Shown here: piece by piece, positions 26,737 to 36,997 of the stretch
Layout: the number at the start of each line of letters is the position of its first letter
How positions within the stretch are numbered: position 1 is the first letter of the stretch
NCBI GenBank assembly: GCA_012523595.1
Contig: JAAYIG010000164.1
Location: 1 to 64,000, forward strand
Source of the DNA: Fibrobacter sp.
Lineage (GTDB): Bacteria > Fibrobacterota > Chitinivibrionia > Chitinivibrionales > Chitinispirillaceae
DNA length: 64,000 bases
Reading direction: 5' to 3'
Position numbers and translations under genes: made by a program
The notes under the pieces: model-generated
The model's input: only the letters and a program-made list of their open reading frames with translations
Database searches by the model: none
What the model was told of the DNA's origin: nothing

Positions 26737-27891
26737 TTACTTATACCGGAACTTGCCTCTTACCTCTTTGACCATTGAACCCTGGGGCCTGTTCACTACA
26801 TTCAGCAGTCTGTCAGTTACCTCAAGCCACAGGGTAAATGTTTTTATCTTCCTGCTGGCGGGGGTGATAAACAGAGAAATAGGATCTCCCATGCTGACAA
26901 TGTCCATGAAATCATCACGGGAAACACCTTCGGTCTCCTCAGGATCGAGCTTGTAATACCAGCTGGTCCAGTGGTCTTCCGTCATGAGATTCCCCTCTAT
27001 TGTCACCTCGGGATCTTTTCGACTTGTAAATGCGACAACGAAATAGGATGTATTGCTTGTGTCAATTAATACCTCCTGAATGACATTGCCGGGATCATCA
27101 GGCCCGTAGAGTCTCAGAAACTTGTGCTTTTTCTCTGCGGGATCATAATACTGCCGCCCCCTCCCCTCAACCATGTAAATTCCCACAGAATCGATTACAG
27201 GGTTTGTGTTTACAAAAACATCAGCTCCGGGAAGTCTCGAAAAGATGCTGTTGTAACGGACAGAATAATCACTCTGTATTGTGTGCCAGTTATCTACCTT
27301 TGCAAAAATTCTCAGTTGTACGGTCAGGTATTGAAGCATCTGGGGAAGAAACTCCATTATAGAGTCGTACTGGGAAGATATCTGCTTCAGAGCCGCTTCA
27401 TCGGCTTTTTTAATCTGTGATGCCATCATTTCGACCATATTAAGCAGATCGTTCTTCTTAAGTCTGGCAAACTCATCAGGGATCATCTTCCGGTACTTTT
27501 CAGGTAATAAAGAAAGCAGGTTCTCAGGAACAGACGGGCTCTCCCTTATTATGTTCCGGGGTATGACCATATCGAAGGAGATACACGATGTATTTTCGGA
27601 GAAATAGCACTCAGAAGCACTGTATTCAAGCGGTCGTACATCGAGAGCTGTGTCGACACCTTGGTAGTTTTTCAGTACTTTGCAGGATATTTTCCAGGAG
27701 AGGTCTTCAGGCAGGACCTTCCGTCCGCTGAAAACAGCTCTGACATTGACCGTGTCTCCAGGTGATGCTTCCGGAGGTTCATAAATGAAATCGATAAGAC
27801 GGACTTTGTCCTCTTCGATCCTCTCGTATTTTGTCGGGAAAGTGGTACATCCCAGGAAAAGAAGCATAAGAATACTTATAAGTCTCAGCAT
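26737..27891 (-). CDS. Lipoprotein of unknown function
   Basis: 384 residues. The signal MLRLISILMLLFLGC ends in a canonical lipobox (LFLGC), so it is lipid-anchored. The mature part begins with a probable beta-sandwich (about 30-130, PGDTVNVRAVFSG), a helical stretch (about 135-190) and further beta-rich sequence ending in EVRGKFRYK. No family is recognised. It starts 15 bases after the TonB-receptor fusion gene on the same strand and is probably an accessory surface component of that system. Confidence 0.75.
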   Translation of the reverse strand: MLRLISILMLLFLGCTTFPTKYERIEEDKVRLIDFIYEPPEASPGDTVNVRAVFSGRKVLPEDLSWKISCKVLKNYQGVDTALDVRPLEYSASECYFSENTSCISFDMVIPRNIIRESPSVPENLLSLLPEKYRKMIPDEFARLKKNDLLNMVEMMASQIKKADEAALKQISSQYDSIMEFLPQMLQYLTVQLRIFAKVDNWHTIQSDYSVRYNSIFSRLPGADVFVNTNPVIDSVGIYMVEGRGRQYYDPAEKKHKFLRLYGPDDPGNVIQEVLIDTSNTSYFVVAFTSRKDPEVTIEGNLMTEDHWTSWYYKLDPEETEGVSRDDFMDIVSMGDPISLFITPASRKIKTFTLWLEVTDRLLNVVNRPQGSMVKEVRGKFRYK

Positions 27892-27906
27892 ATTGATTTT
27901 TCTCCC

Positions 27907-30684
27907 TTAAAATTCGGCTTTTACTCCGGCTGACAGCATGGGAAACATGCTGAATGTCATTTTTTCCGTATAATCGTAGTTGTAAAACTCCATCTCCGGA
28001 CTCTTGTATAGAAACCAGCTGATATTCTGAAGATCGATATAAAAAGAGTACATCCATTTATCAAACACCAGTTTTTTGTCAAGCCTGATGTCAAGCTGGA
28101 AGAAAGGATTTACACGGGAGGAGTTTGTCTCTCCATACTCAGGGAAAAAATAGTTGCTGTTTTCACTTTCGATAACCCCGATAATGGGGGTAGTCGGATC
28201 ACCGCTGACAAACCGCATACGGAAACCGAGATCGAATTCTCTTTTTAAATGCCAGCTCCCAAGCATCTGCAGGTTATGGGTCTGATCTTTTCCATACAGT
28301 ACCCACTTTTTTTCAGACCGATCATAACGTTCGCTTCTGGAGAGAGTATAGGCGATCCAACCGAAAAACCTCTCGTTTTGTAAATGCCTGAGCATCAGTT
28401 CCATACCGTACATCCGGCCTCTGCCGTTACTGTACCAGAGCCTCTCAGACTTTGCGATTTCGGCTCCTTCCGCCATCCTTGGAATGTCCCACTGATTATT
28501 GAAATAAAACTGCAGATCCGAGTTGATAAGATCTGTTATCTTCCACTCATGTCCGGCAACATAGTGTGCAGCTTTGGTTGCCGGCATTGATGGGACACCC
28601 CATTTCTGGTGTATTACCTGACCCATGGGCTGGGGGGTCTGGCTGTAGTTGCCGATTGCGGCTTTGAAAGTGTGATTTTTTAATGCCTCATACCTGGCAT
28701 TCAGACGCACTGAGGGCTCACCGCTGTAACCCCTGCTGTTGTTAAATCCCTGATAACTCCAGAATTCAGGCACAATCGATCCGTCATATATAAGCTCCGG
28801 GAAATAATCATAACGGATTCCCGGAATGATAAGCAGTTCATCGATGGGTTTCCATTCGAGATTAAGGTATGCCCCAACTACTCCGAAATGCCAGTTTTCA
28901 TTGGAATCTCTCTGAAACAGACCATTGGCAGAGGGAATGACAAGTTCCATGTCATAGGAGATATTTTGAATGTCTGCTCCAATGTTTAAAGCACAGTGCC
29001 GGTTGAATGTATAAGTCAATTGATCCCTGAAATAGCTGGTCAACATATCTGCATCCTGACGCATGATACCGAAAACTGAGACTCTCTGAATGCCGTAACT
29101 GAGGCTGTATCGGAAAGAATTTTTCCACTTATTGTCAGGTGTCCAGTCCCAGCCCAGGATTCCGGTATGAAAAGAAAGATTCATCCCAAGTCTGTCCCTG
29201 GCCTCGGAAACCTCCTCTGAGCCGATCCGCAAATCAGGGTAGATTATTCCCATGCTGTCACGGTAGCCGAAAAGAGTGAAAGAGAGTTTGTGGTTTGACG
29301 GCAAACCGGCATCCGCTCTTAACAGGTAATCCCAGTAAAAAGGTGAGAGTGTTGCCGGAAACTGGTCCTCTGCCATCTTCGCGGCCAGACCCAGAATCTC
29401 ACCAATAAAGCTGCGACGGCCTGAAAGAAGCACTTTTACATTCTCGTTTACCGGACCTTCTACCAGAAATGACCCGTCGACATTACTGACATCCACCTGT
29501 GCATGAAATCTGTCGGATTTTGCCGCTCTGCCGTTTATCTCTATTACTCCCCCTATTGCTCCTCCGTACCGTGTCCCGAATCCGCCCGGATAAAAATCGA
29601 TCGATTCAAGAGCTTCGGAATTGTAAATAGATTTGAGACCTCCAAAATGATAGAGTGAAAGCAGCTGCACTCCGTCAAGGAAAAACCGTGAATCCCATGA
29701 TGGCGCCCCCCGGACTATGATATCACCGGATCCAAAAGAGGGCCTCGCCACCCCGGGCATCGCCTGTACAACCCTGATCGCATCACCTCCAAGTCCGGGT
29801 ATCCTGCGGACCTCCTGAATTGACATCTGACGCCTGCTGATCTCTTTTTCCTCTATCTGCCCATATACCACTATCTCATAGTCGGAATAGGAATGGCGCT
29901 CGATGAAATAATTTGCAGAAAGCTCCTCATTTTTTGTTATTGTCTCCTTTGTTCCGGAGGAACTGTATCCTGAGGCAATAACCGAAACTTCTACAGTACC
30001 GGCAGGAAGACTGTAAAAACGGAAAACACCCTGAGAGTCAGATTCAGTTACAAGCTTGCCTTCCTCCAGCCGCTGCCCGGGTATTGATGCAATCTTTTTT
30101 ATATACTCTCTGAAGGGAAGAGGAAGAGTTTTGTCTGAAAGAGTATCATTGAAAGTCAGAACCACCATGGCATCGGCAACAGGGGCGCGGGTGCCCTTTT
30201 CAAGTATCTTTCCCAGGAAATTGACGGTTTCAGGAATCGAGTCTACAGCTTCCTGAAGACTGAAGCGGTACTCGTATTGGAGAAGCACAGCGACACTGTC
30301 TCCATCGGCGGTTGCAGGAGTAAATTTGAAAAGCCTGCATGCCGCTGCCGCGCTGCTGTCAAGCTGTGGATCCAATCCTCTTAACACAGTTACACTGTCG
30401 ACACCACCGGTTTCGTTTACCAGCAGTTCAAGCAAAACAGCCCCCTCGATCCCCTTTTTCACCAGTTCAGCAGGGTAATCCGCCTCTATAAATGTCAAAA
30501 GCTCAGGCATTTTCTCGATCGGGGGAAGGGAATCCTCCTCTGTTTCAGCCACTGGCTCTGTATCGGCATCGGCATCAATTTCCAGTAAAATCTCTTCAGG
30601 TTCCTCAGTGATTGTGCCTGAAGGTTTTTCCTGGCCCTGAGTACTCAGGCAGAAAAGAAGAAAGATGAGGGGTAATTTTATCAT
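27907..30684 (-). CDS. TonB-dependent receptor with N-terminal TonB-C-like and carboxypeptidase-regulatory-like domains
   Basis: 925 residues. A signal peptide (about 1-17) and an acidic linker (30-60) come first. A domain at about 62-145 matches the TonB C-terminal fold (ADYPAELVKKGIEGAVLLELLV ... AACRLFKFTPA). A carboxypeptidase-regulatory-like beta domain lies at 160-265, a plug at about 280-390 (MSIQEVRRIPGLGGDAIRVV, VRGAPSWDSRFFLDGV) and a barrel to the end, closing with LSAGVKAEF. It takes up a ligand across the outer membrane using TonB-ExbBD energy. A TonB-C-like domain in the same chain as the receptor is unusual. The lipoprotein downstream probably works with it. Ligand unknown. Confidence 0.88.
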   Translation of the reverse strand: MIKLPLIFLLFCLSTQGQEKPSGTITEEPEEILLEIDADADTEPVAETEEDSLPPIEKMPELLTFIEADYPAELVKKGIEGAVLLELLVNETGGVDSVTVLRGLDPQLDSSAAAACRLFKFTPATADGDSVAVLLQYEYRFSLQEAVDSIPETVNFLGKILEKGTRAPVADAMVVLTFNDTLSDKTLPLPFREYIKKIASIPGQRLEEGKLVTESDSQGVFRFYSLPAGTVEVSVIASGYSSSGTKETITKNEELSANYFIERHSYSDYEIVVYGQIEEKEISRRQMSIQEVRRIPGLGGDAIRVVQAMPGVARPSFGSGDIIVRGAPSWDSRFFLDGVQLLSLYHFGGLKSIYNSEALESIDFYPGGFGTRYGGAIGGVIEINGRAAKSDRFHAQVDVSNVDGSFLVEGPVNENVKVLLSGRRSFIGEILGLAAKMAEDQFPATLSPFYWDYLLRADAGLPSNHKLSFTLFGYRDSMGIIYPDLRIGSEEVSEARDRLGMNLSFHTGILGWDWTPDNKWKNSFRYSLSYGIQRVSVFGIMRQDADMLTSYFRDQLTYTFNRHCALNIGADIQNISYDMELVIPSANGLFQRDSNENWHFGVVGAYLNLEWKPIDELLIIPGIRYDYFPELIYDGSIVPEFWSYQGFNNSRGYSGEPSVRLNARYEALKNHTFKAAIGNYSQTPQPMGQVIHQKWGVPSMPATKAAHYVAGHEWKITDLINSDLQFYFNNQWDIPRMAEGAEIAKSERLWYSNGRGRMYGMELMLRHLQNERFFGWIAYTLSRSERYDRSEKKWVLYGKDQTHNLQMLGSWHLKREFDLGFRMRFVSGDPTTPIIGVIESENSNYFFPEYGETNSSRVNPFFQLDIRLDKKLVFDKWMYSFYIDLQNISWFLYKSPEMEFYNYDYTEKMTFSMFPMLSAGVKAEF

Positions 30685-30842
30685 TTTTTTACCTTTGATT
30701 AATCTGGTTTAATTTAAAGATGTATTATCTCATTTTATTAACCTGATTAAGAAAACAATTTCTTGTTTTAATTGGGGAAGTTACAGTTTGTAACGGAATT
30801 ACCCGGGTGGAAAACGCAGGAAATTCTGGTACAGAACTAAAT

Positions 30843-30880
30843 ATACGTTTGAGCAACAGCGGGAGAAGAGGCAAACGTAT
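30843..30880. promoter_or_regulatory. Inverted repeat in the 316-base gap before tRNA-Ser
   Basis: ATACGTTTG (30843-30851) and CAAACGTAT (30872-30880) form a perfect 9-base inverted repeat with a 20-base purine-rich loop. It lies between the divergent TonB-receptor gene and the tRNA. It could be an operator or an RNA hairpin. The rest of the gap shows nothing. Confidence 0.3.
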
Positions 30881-31000
30881 GTGATTTCCATTTCGGCTGA
30901 ATGGGGAAATATATAAATGACATAATAGAAAAGACTTCCTGTCTGAAAGTTACACCTGCACGTTTACCGGAAATTATTTTAAAGACTTATCAAAATTTGC

Positions 31001-31090
<90 letters not shown>

Positions 31091-31092
31091 TA

Positions 31093-31131
31093 AAATACCC
31101 CGACCTGATTTCTGTTCAGGCCGGGGTATTT
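31093..31131. terminator. Terminator after tRNA-Ser
   Basis: AAATACCCCG...CCTG pairs with CAGG.CGGGGTATTT, then TCATTTC. A stable stem directly downstream of the tRNA. Confidence 0.8.
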
Positions 31132-31249
31132 CATTTCTGTATAATGAGTTGTTCCCCAGAGGTAAACACTTTCTTCCTTATAACTAACAAATAAGCCCCA
31201 ATAATCAATATATTATCAATAATATCGTGCACACTAAAAAGGGGCAGTT

Positions 31250-32737
31250 ATGATTACCAGGGTTATACCATTCCTTCTTTTATCACTCTGTATAAGCGTA
31301 AATGGTCAGAATATCTTTCCGGACTGCAGGTTTCATTTCGGTACTGATTGGGAAAAGGCCAGAAACAACAATGCTCTGATGCAGCAGGTTGATTATCTTA
31401 CCGGGCCCTGGATTGGCACCTCTGAGACATTTAATATAGGAGAATACTATGAGGTGTGCCGTAACAACAACAAGGTGCCGGTAAACCACACATATATCAT
31501 CGCATTTGCCGCCCGCCGCGACATGGGCCTTCAGGACTGCAACGTTGATGAAAACAACAATCTCTGCCGCAGAGGCGCAAAGTATATCCGGCAGAACAGG
31601 GCAAAGATTCTCAATATCTACGCTGATTTTGCCCGGGGAGTCAATAACATAATGGGAAATAAGCCGAGTGTATGGCTGATGGAAGCAGACTTTACGCAGT
31701 ATACTCTGGACATGCAGGAGGGAGGAGGTCTGAGCTATCAGGAAGCCGGTCAACTGATGAAAGATATGATCTCCACCATAAAGTCAAACTGCCCCTCAGC
31801 TTACTTTTCGATCGATATCTCTCCATGGCGTGATACAACATGGCAGAAGAACTGGTATGGGGCTCTTGGAATGGATCAGTTTTCCTTTATCCATACATCG
31901 GGTGGAAGCAGCAGAGGGGATACAGAATTTATAAGTGATTCCTGGTCACCAAGCCTTCCCAAGTGGGCATGGACATACAGGACTTTCAGAAAACCAATCT
32001 TTGCAGATGCAGGTTACGGGGTTGGAGGGGCCGGAACAGGGCACGATTCGCGCTGGGATGATATAAACAATCTGCGGAATCGCATTAATGACGGGGTTCT
32101 TGGACTGGCACAGGTAAACCCGGCCTCAAACTGGGCAAACACAATCTCTTCTTTACGTTCTCAGCTCCCCAAACCTTCATCCTGTTCTGATCAACCCTGC
32201 ACACCCTCCTCCATTACGCCTCATATTCAGATAAACTCAGAGGCCTGGCAGCAGACAGCTGAAAAGTCAGTAAATGCCGGTTCTTCAGTAAAATTCGGTC
32301 CACATCCCACAAGCGGCGGATCATGGAGCTGGAGCGGACCCGGTGGCTTCAGCGCATCAACCAGAGAAGTAAGCTTGACAAATATCAGAGTTGATCAGGG
32401 TGGTGAATATACAGCAACCTATACCAATGATCAGGGATGCAAGAGTACGCAGAAGTTTAAACTGACTGTGAATCCGGTGGTTTCCGCAAATATTCCTGAG
32501 GGGAAAGCCGGTTTCAGTGTATCTATCAATAATAACATTCTGAGAACAACCGGTAATGCAGGAATCAATCTTATGGTTTCACTTTACACCCTGAAAGGGG
32601 AACTCGTTTTCAGAAAAAATCTTACTGGTCAGGCTGTTTTGCCTCTGGCTTCGGAACTGATAGGTGGAAGTTATCTTCTGGAGGTAAAGAAGGCCGGAAG
32701 AGTAGTTTTGAAAAACAGGGTGTTGCTTGCGGATTGA
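31250..32737 (+). CDS. Secreted putative glycoside hydrolase with Ig-like and C-terminal sorting domains
   Basis: 495 residues. A signal peptide (cut near VNGQ) leads to a ~300-residue domain with TIM-barrel-like features (HFGTDWEKARNNN, VWLMEADFTQY, YFSIDISPW, KPIFADAGYGVGG). I cannot assign it to a numbered family; Glu in LMEADF and Asp in SIDISPW are candidate catalytic residues. An Ig-like domain of the kind common in Fibrobacter surface enzymes follows (about 325-410, SWSWSGPGGFSASTREVSL). The C-terminal ~75 residues (VSLYTLKGELVFRKNL ... GGSYLLEVK) look like a type IX sorting domain. It probably acts on plant polysaccharide outside the cell. Confidence 0.65.
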   Translation: MITRVIPFLLLSLCISVNGQNIFPDCRFHFGTDWEKARNNNALMQQVDYLTGPWIGTSETFNIGEYYEVCRNNNKVPVNHTYIIAFAARRDMGLQDCNVDENNNLCRRGAKYIRQNRAKILNIYADFARGVNNIMGNKPSVWLMEADFTQYTLDMQEGGGLSYQEAGQLMKDMISTIKSNCPSAYFSIDISPWRDTTWQKNWYGALGMDQFSFIHTSGGSSRGDTEFISDSWSPSLPKWAWTYRTFRKPIFADAGYGVGGAGTGHDSRWDDINNLRNRINDGVLGLAQVNPASNWANTISSLRSQLPKPSSCSDQPCTPSSITPHIQINSEAWQQTAEKSVNAGSSVKFGPHPTSGGSWSWSGPGGFSASTREVSLTNIRVDQGGEYTATYTNDQGCKSTQKFKLTVNPVVSANIPEGKAGFSVSINNNILRTTGNAGINLMVSLYTLKGELVFRKNLTGQAVLPLASELIGGSYLLEVKKAGRVVLKNRVLLAD

Positions 32738-32764
32738 TTTCATCACAAGCTGCACTTTTCCCTC

Positions 32765-32792
32765 AACTTTATTTCTGCGAAAGCAGGAATCC
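32765..32792. repeat. REP-like hairpin
   Basis: TTTCTGCgaaaGCAGGAA, the same hairpin as at 26.56 and 51.35 kb, lying between two convergent genes. It may act as a terminator. Confidence 0.55.
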
Positions 32793-32875
32793 GGAAATCA
32801 TCCCAACCGCGTTGCCGGCAGAAGTGCTCACCGAACACAGTTGAAGTGAGCACTCATCACAAAACTTAATATTTA

Positions 32876-33745
32876 TCATTTGGTGCTGCGGCTGATATTT
32901 GATAAAAGCAAATACGAACAGAGCATCGATACGAGTGCGAATACAGGGATTATAAATACTGCAGGTATGATATTATACCCCTGAAGTCCCATCGCTATGA
33001 TTTTTGCAACAAGTGCTGACATCAGTAGTGAGAGGAAAATCAGATATACTGGCCCGATGAGAAACCCCCATGGTCTTCTGCGAATCAATAGAATTCCGGA
33101 TACTGCTGCTAATGGCAACAGCAGACCTAAATCGAAGCCCTGGACAATGAGGGTCGTATAGTGATCGAGAGATGAGGGGTATATGCTGCCATCGAGCAGT
33201 GGTGGTACTACAATGCTCAGCCAGAGCAGTGCAATTACAATTGCATTGAAAATGAGAAATCCACCGGCAAATTTTACAGGTGCACCCGGGCGGAATGATG
33301 CGGGCAGATTGTCCACTCCAATTGAAATAAGGGATAACGATAAAGCAAAAAATGAAGTGCCCAGAAGAAATGCGTACACCAGAAAAAACGGATTAAATGC
33401 AGCCATCGCAATATAAAACATATATGTCACCAGAAAATATCCCAGAACGCCGGAGAGCACAAAACGGGCTCTTAATGAACCTTTGAGAGTAATAAGAAGC
33501 GAAACTATCAATAAAGGTACGGCGATAAAGAGAGTAACATAGTCCTGTGCAATACCCTGAGGTACCAGTTCTGCGGACATGTTCTGGTATATACCTTTAC
33601 CATAGATTTTTACAACTTTGCCATGGATAGATGTGAAATCATGCGGGCCGGGTCCTCCCGAAGAGAATATCCCTGTCGACGCAGCAATAATGGCCGCTAT
33701 AGCGATACATAAAACAAGAATCGATAGTATAGTGTTTCTTTGCAT
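32876..33745 (-). CDS. Multispanning membrane protein of unknown function
   Basis: 289 residues, about eight hydrophobic helices, basic ends. The loop after helix 1 (GPGPHDFTSIHGKVVKIYGKGIYQNM) is conserved-looking and extracytoplasmic. No transporter signature or cofactor ligand pattern is recognised. It stands alone, convergent with the putative hydrolase gene. Confidence 0.75.
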   Translation of the reverse strand: MQRNTILSILVLCIAIAAIIAASTGIFSSGGPGPHDFTSIHGKVVKIYGKGIYQNMSAELVPQGIAQDYVTLFIAVPLLIVSLLITLKGSLRARFVLSGVLGYFLVTYMFYIAMAAFNPFFLVYAFLLGTSFFALSLSLISIGVDNLPASFRPGAPVKFAGGFLIFNAIVIALLWLSIVVPPLLDGSIYPSSLDHYTTLIVQGFDLGLLLPLAAVSGILLIRRRPWGFLIGPVYLIFLSLLMSALVAKIIAMGLQGYNIIPAVFIIPVFALVSMLCSYLLLSNISRSTK

Positions 33746-34920
33746 CTGTCCTTCCTGTTATTTACAGATTAGGAGTTGATTTGTATAAAATAAATTATGT
33801 GCTGCGCTGAAATTAGAAGCAGCGGTAACGCCTGCGGCTGCTAATGTATGCAAACCGGAGATTTGACATAATATAAGTGCATTATTGGGGTGGCGTCTTT
33901 ATTGTAATATTCCGAAATCTCTCTGCAGTTGTTTAATCAACTGGTTCTAATTTTTCCATCTCTTTTTTAGCGGTAGATTCATCAACCTGAACCATTTCAG
34001 CTTTGTTAATCATTCCGCCTTTTACATAAACCGAAACTGCTGTCATAATAATATCATTCTGAACCCTTTGAGGGAAAATACTGGTAAGTAATAAATTTTC
34101 TGGGCTCATTGCTAATGTATCCTGTTGTTGAACAGATGTTGAAACTTGGTGGTGGTTCGCAGAAAAAATGGTTACTTGTCCAGGAGGTATTGAAAAATGT
34201 AAACATTTCATTATTGTTTGTAATTTTGATTGAATCACCAGAAAAGAGTATCTTCAATGGAAAAGTAAGCGATTTCAACATTGTTGTTTTCAATTTTCAA
34301 ACTATCCAGGGTGATTTTTAAATGATTACTGTCTTGAACTCCTGAGAAACTGCCGGATGTTCGAGTCTTCGCATAAATCCATATATCACCTGCAATAAAA
34401 GCGTTGGAAATATTTACTGAACAGCAGAGCTTTAAATAGCATTGTATCGATTTGCTCCTTGGTGAATAGAACGGTGAAGTCTATACAAATATCTATTAAT
34501 TTTCAGAAAAATCACCTTATATTTAATAAATGTTATCATTCATGTTCATGTATTTCCGGAACAGGTCTTCTCATCCTGATTTGTTTCGCTTAGCGGTTCT
34601 GGCAAATGATGTAGAATCATTTTATCCAGTTGAAGATAGCGAATCGTTATGCATTCAGGCAAGCCTGACAGCAACATTGATCTTGCATTCACATCTTTTC
34701 GGAACCTATCTTCATTTGTATACTCTTTCAGTGTTGGTTCGATGTTCTTTGACATGATGCTTCAGGTACATGTAATTTACTTTAAAAATGCATCAAATGG
34801 TGTTTTCAATTGACAACACAAAGCCCGGTTCAGGTGTTAGTTTAGCCATAGGTAATGGCCGCGTTTGTTTGCGACCATTACAATAAGTGTATCATAAATC
34901 TTTTTTGTTTGGGGGGTTGT
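33746..34920. other. 1.17-kb stretch without an intact gene
   Basis: A+T-rich. The minus strand at 33933-34293 has two overlapping frames that together look like one decayed gene (listed separately). The remainder holds no supported gene, tRNA or strong hairpin. Confidence 0.5.
33933..34293 (-). pseudogene. Probable frameshifted gene remnant
   Basis: Two minus-strand frames overlap. One starts at 34293 (MKTTMLKSLTFPLKILFSG), the other ends at 33935 (AKKEMEKLEPVD) with protein-like sequence such as ENLLLTSIFPQRVQNDIIM. A frame change near 34100-34200 would join them into about 110 residues. No family is recognised, and neither frame has a good RBS. Confidence 0.3.
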
Positions 34921-36681
34921 ATGAGTATCAAAAAAGTATGTGCCGTGGCGCTTGCGTTACTGGCTATCGGGTCTTCAATGGCCTGGGGGCAGTGCGATGT
35001 GTTTACTACCAGTACAATAAGAAATTGTAATGGTATTGACTATGAACTCTGGAGTCAGAACAACAGAGGAAATGTCAGCATGAAGATCACAGGAGGCAGC
35101 ACTAACCCCAATGGGGGGACGTTTGAGGCTACGTGGAGCGGTACGGAGAATGTTCTTTTCCGCGCCGGTAAAAAATGGGGACAATCAAGCACCACAACTA
35201 CCAAATCGATCGGTAACATAACTCTCGATTTTGAGGCGACATGGACTTCCAGCGACAATGTAAAAATGCTTGGCGTATATGGCTGGGCTTTTTATCCCTC
35301 AGGAAGCGTGCCGGCAAATTTCTCCAATCAGATTGAGTACTACATTATTCAGGACCGCGGCAGCTATAACCCGGCTTCCGGCGGCACCAACGCCCAAAAA
35401 AAGGGTGAGGGCACAATCGATGGTATTCTTTATGAATTTTGGGTTTGCGACAGGATCAACCAGCCCATGCTGACCGGCAACGGCAACTTCAAGCAGTACT
35501 TCAGCGTTCCAAAGAGCACCGGCAGCCACAGAACAAAAGGAATGATCTCCGTTTCCAAGCACTTTGATGCGTGGGACAAAGCCGGTATGAAGATGATGGA
35601 TTGTCCGTTGTACGAAGTCGCGATGAAAGTTGAATCCTATACCGGTTCGCCAAATGGCAACGGCTCGGCGAAAGTAACAAAGAATCTTCTAACTCTTGGC
35701 GGCAGCAGCGGTGGTGATGAGTTTACTCTTGTGACGAACGTTTCTCCAAACGGTGCGGGAACGGTGACCAGAAACCCGAACAACAGCTACTTTGCCAAAG
35801 GCACATCCGTCCAGCTCACAGTCACTGCCAACACCGGTTATAAGTTTATTGGCTGGGAGGGTGACGCCTCGGGTTCTACAAGCCCGGTTACCGTTACAAT
35901 GAACAAAGACCTTACCGTTACAGCGAAGTTCCAGTTGGAATCGGGGGATGGCACGGTCAACCTTTTAAAGGACGGTAACTTCCCGAGCAGCAGTGTTATC
36001 TCAACAGGTGATGACTCGTCATGGAAGCTGGGGCAGGGTCAATACTGGGGTGATTCCCAGGCATCGTCGAGCGTAAGCAACGGAACCGCGGCGATAAACG
36101 TTACCACCACCGGATCTGAACCCTATCAGCCGCAGCTTGTTCAGTACGGTTTGGCTCTTGATGAAGGTGTGATGTACAAGCTTACCTTCAAGGCAAGAGC
36201 ATCGGCGGCAAGGAAGATCCAGGTCTCGTTCCAGATGGCAACAGACCCCTATACAACTTATGCCGAGAAGGAGTTCGACCTTACCACGACCGATCAGGAA
36301 TACCAGTTTGTGTTCACTATGAGCAACGCAAGCGACCTGTCGTCACAGTTCGCGTTCAATCTGGGTCAGGCGACAGGCACCGTCTATATCAGTGACGCTA
36401 AACTGGTACACACTGCAACATCAATACACCGCGGCCACAGCTCAGTAGCGACCCGCGGCGGCATGTCGCTGGTATCCGTAAAGGGCAGAACCCTGAACGT
36501 CTCGCCGGTTGACGGTTCCAGACTGCAGGTCAGGGTATTGGACGTAAATGGCAAGGTAGTAGCCAGTTACAAGGCAAATGATGCGGCATCTTACTCGTTA
36601 TCAAATATCTCCGCAGGCCGGTACTTTGTTTATGTTACAGGCATGGGAGTAAAACAATTCACGCCGATTACCTTGAAATAA
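34921..36681 (+). CDS. GH11 endo-1,4-beta-xylanase, multidomain
   Basis: 586 residues from the ATG at 34921 (GGGGGG shortly upstream, signal peptide ending SSMAWGQ). Residues ~25-265 are a GH11 jelly roll: the nucleophile Glu is in the EYYIIQDRG strand and the acid/base Glu in MKVESYTGS. An InlB-like repeat follows (~280-355, GTVTRNPNNSYFAKGTSVQLTV, FIGWEGDAS), then a CBM4/9-like carbohydrate-binding module (~360-515, NLLKDGNFPSS ... VYISDAKLV), then a sorting-type C-terminal domain (~530-586, VRVLDVNGKVVASYK, GRYFVYV). It cuts xylan outside the cell. The terminator follows directly, so it is monocistronic. Confidence 0.93.
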   Translation: MSIKKVCAVALALLAIGSSMAWGQCDVFTTSTIRNCNGIDYELWSQNNRGNVSMKITGGSTNPNGGTFEATWSGTENVLFRAGKKWGQSSTTTTKSIGNITLDFEATWTSSDNVKMLGVYGWAFYPSGSVPANFSNQIEYYIIQDRGSYNPASGGTNAQKKGEGTIDGILYEFWVCDRINQPMLTGNGNFKQYFSVPKSTGSHRTKGMISVSKHFDAWDKAGMKMMDCPLYEVAMKVESYTGSPNGNGSAKVTKNLLTLGGSSGGDEFTLVTNVSPNGAGTVTRNPNNSYFAKGTSVQLTVTANTGYKFIGWEGDASGSTSPVTVTMNKDLTVTAKFQLESGDGTVNLLKDGNFPSSSVISTGDDSSWKLGQGQYWGDSQASSSVSNGTAAINVTTTGSEPYQPQLVQYGLALDEGVMYKLTFKARASAARKIQVSFQMATDPYTTYAEKEFDLTTTDQEYQFVFTMSNASDLSSQFAFNLGQATGTVYISDAKLVHTATSIHRGHSSVATRGGMSLVSVKGRTLNVSPVDGSRLQVRVLDVNGKVVASYKANDAASYSLSNISAGRYFVYVTGMGVKQFTPITLK

Positions 36682-36692
36682 GTTATTGATAC

Positions 36693-36720
36693 ATGCAGAA
36701 GGGAATTTCCCCTTCTGCAT
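36693..36720. terminator. Terminator of the GH11 gene
   Basis: A perfect 11-base stem ATGCAGAAGGG/CCCTTCTGCAT with a 6-base loop, 11 bases after the stop. The T-tract is weak (GGTATTGTTTG). The rest of the 316-base gap to the RDD gene shows nothing clear. Confidence 0.75.
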
Positions 36721-36997
36721 GGTATTGTTTGAGCTAAATTATGTAGATAATTTACAAAATAAGGCAGGAACAGTGTTCCTGTTCACTTCTGGAAGCACTG
36801 GTTAGAGCAGACTTCCATCACGCCCGCCACATGAATCTGCCTGTTCTGTCCAACTTTGGTATTTCTATAAAGCACCAGATAGATGTGACAGTGAAAAAGT
36901 GCTGGAACCAAAACAACTTATAGCTTCAGTTGTATTAGATACAATTCAGCGATAGATTGACCAGTTTAGAGGCCGGAGATTTATGTTTAAAGTCCTT

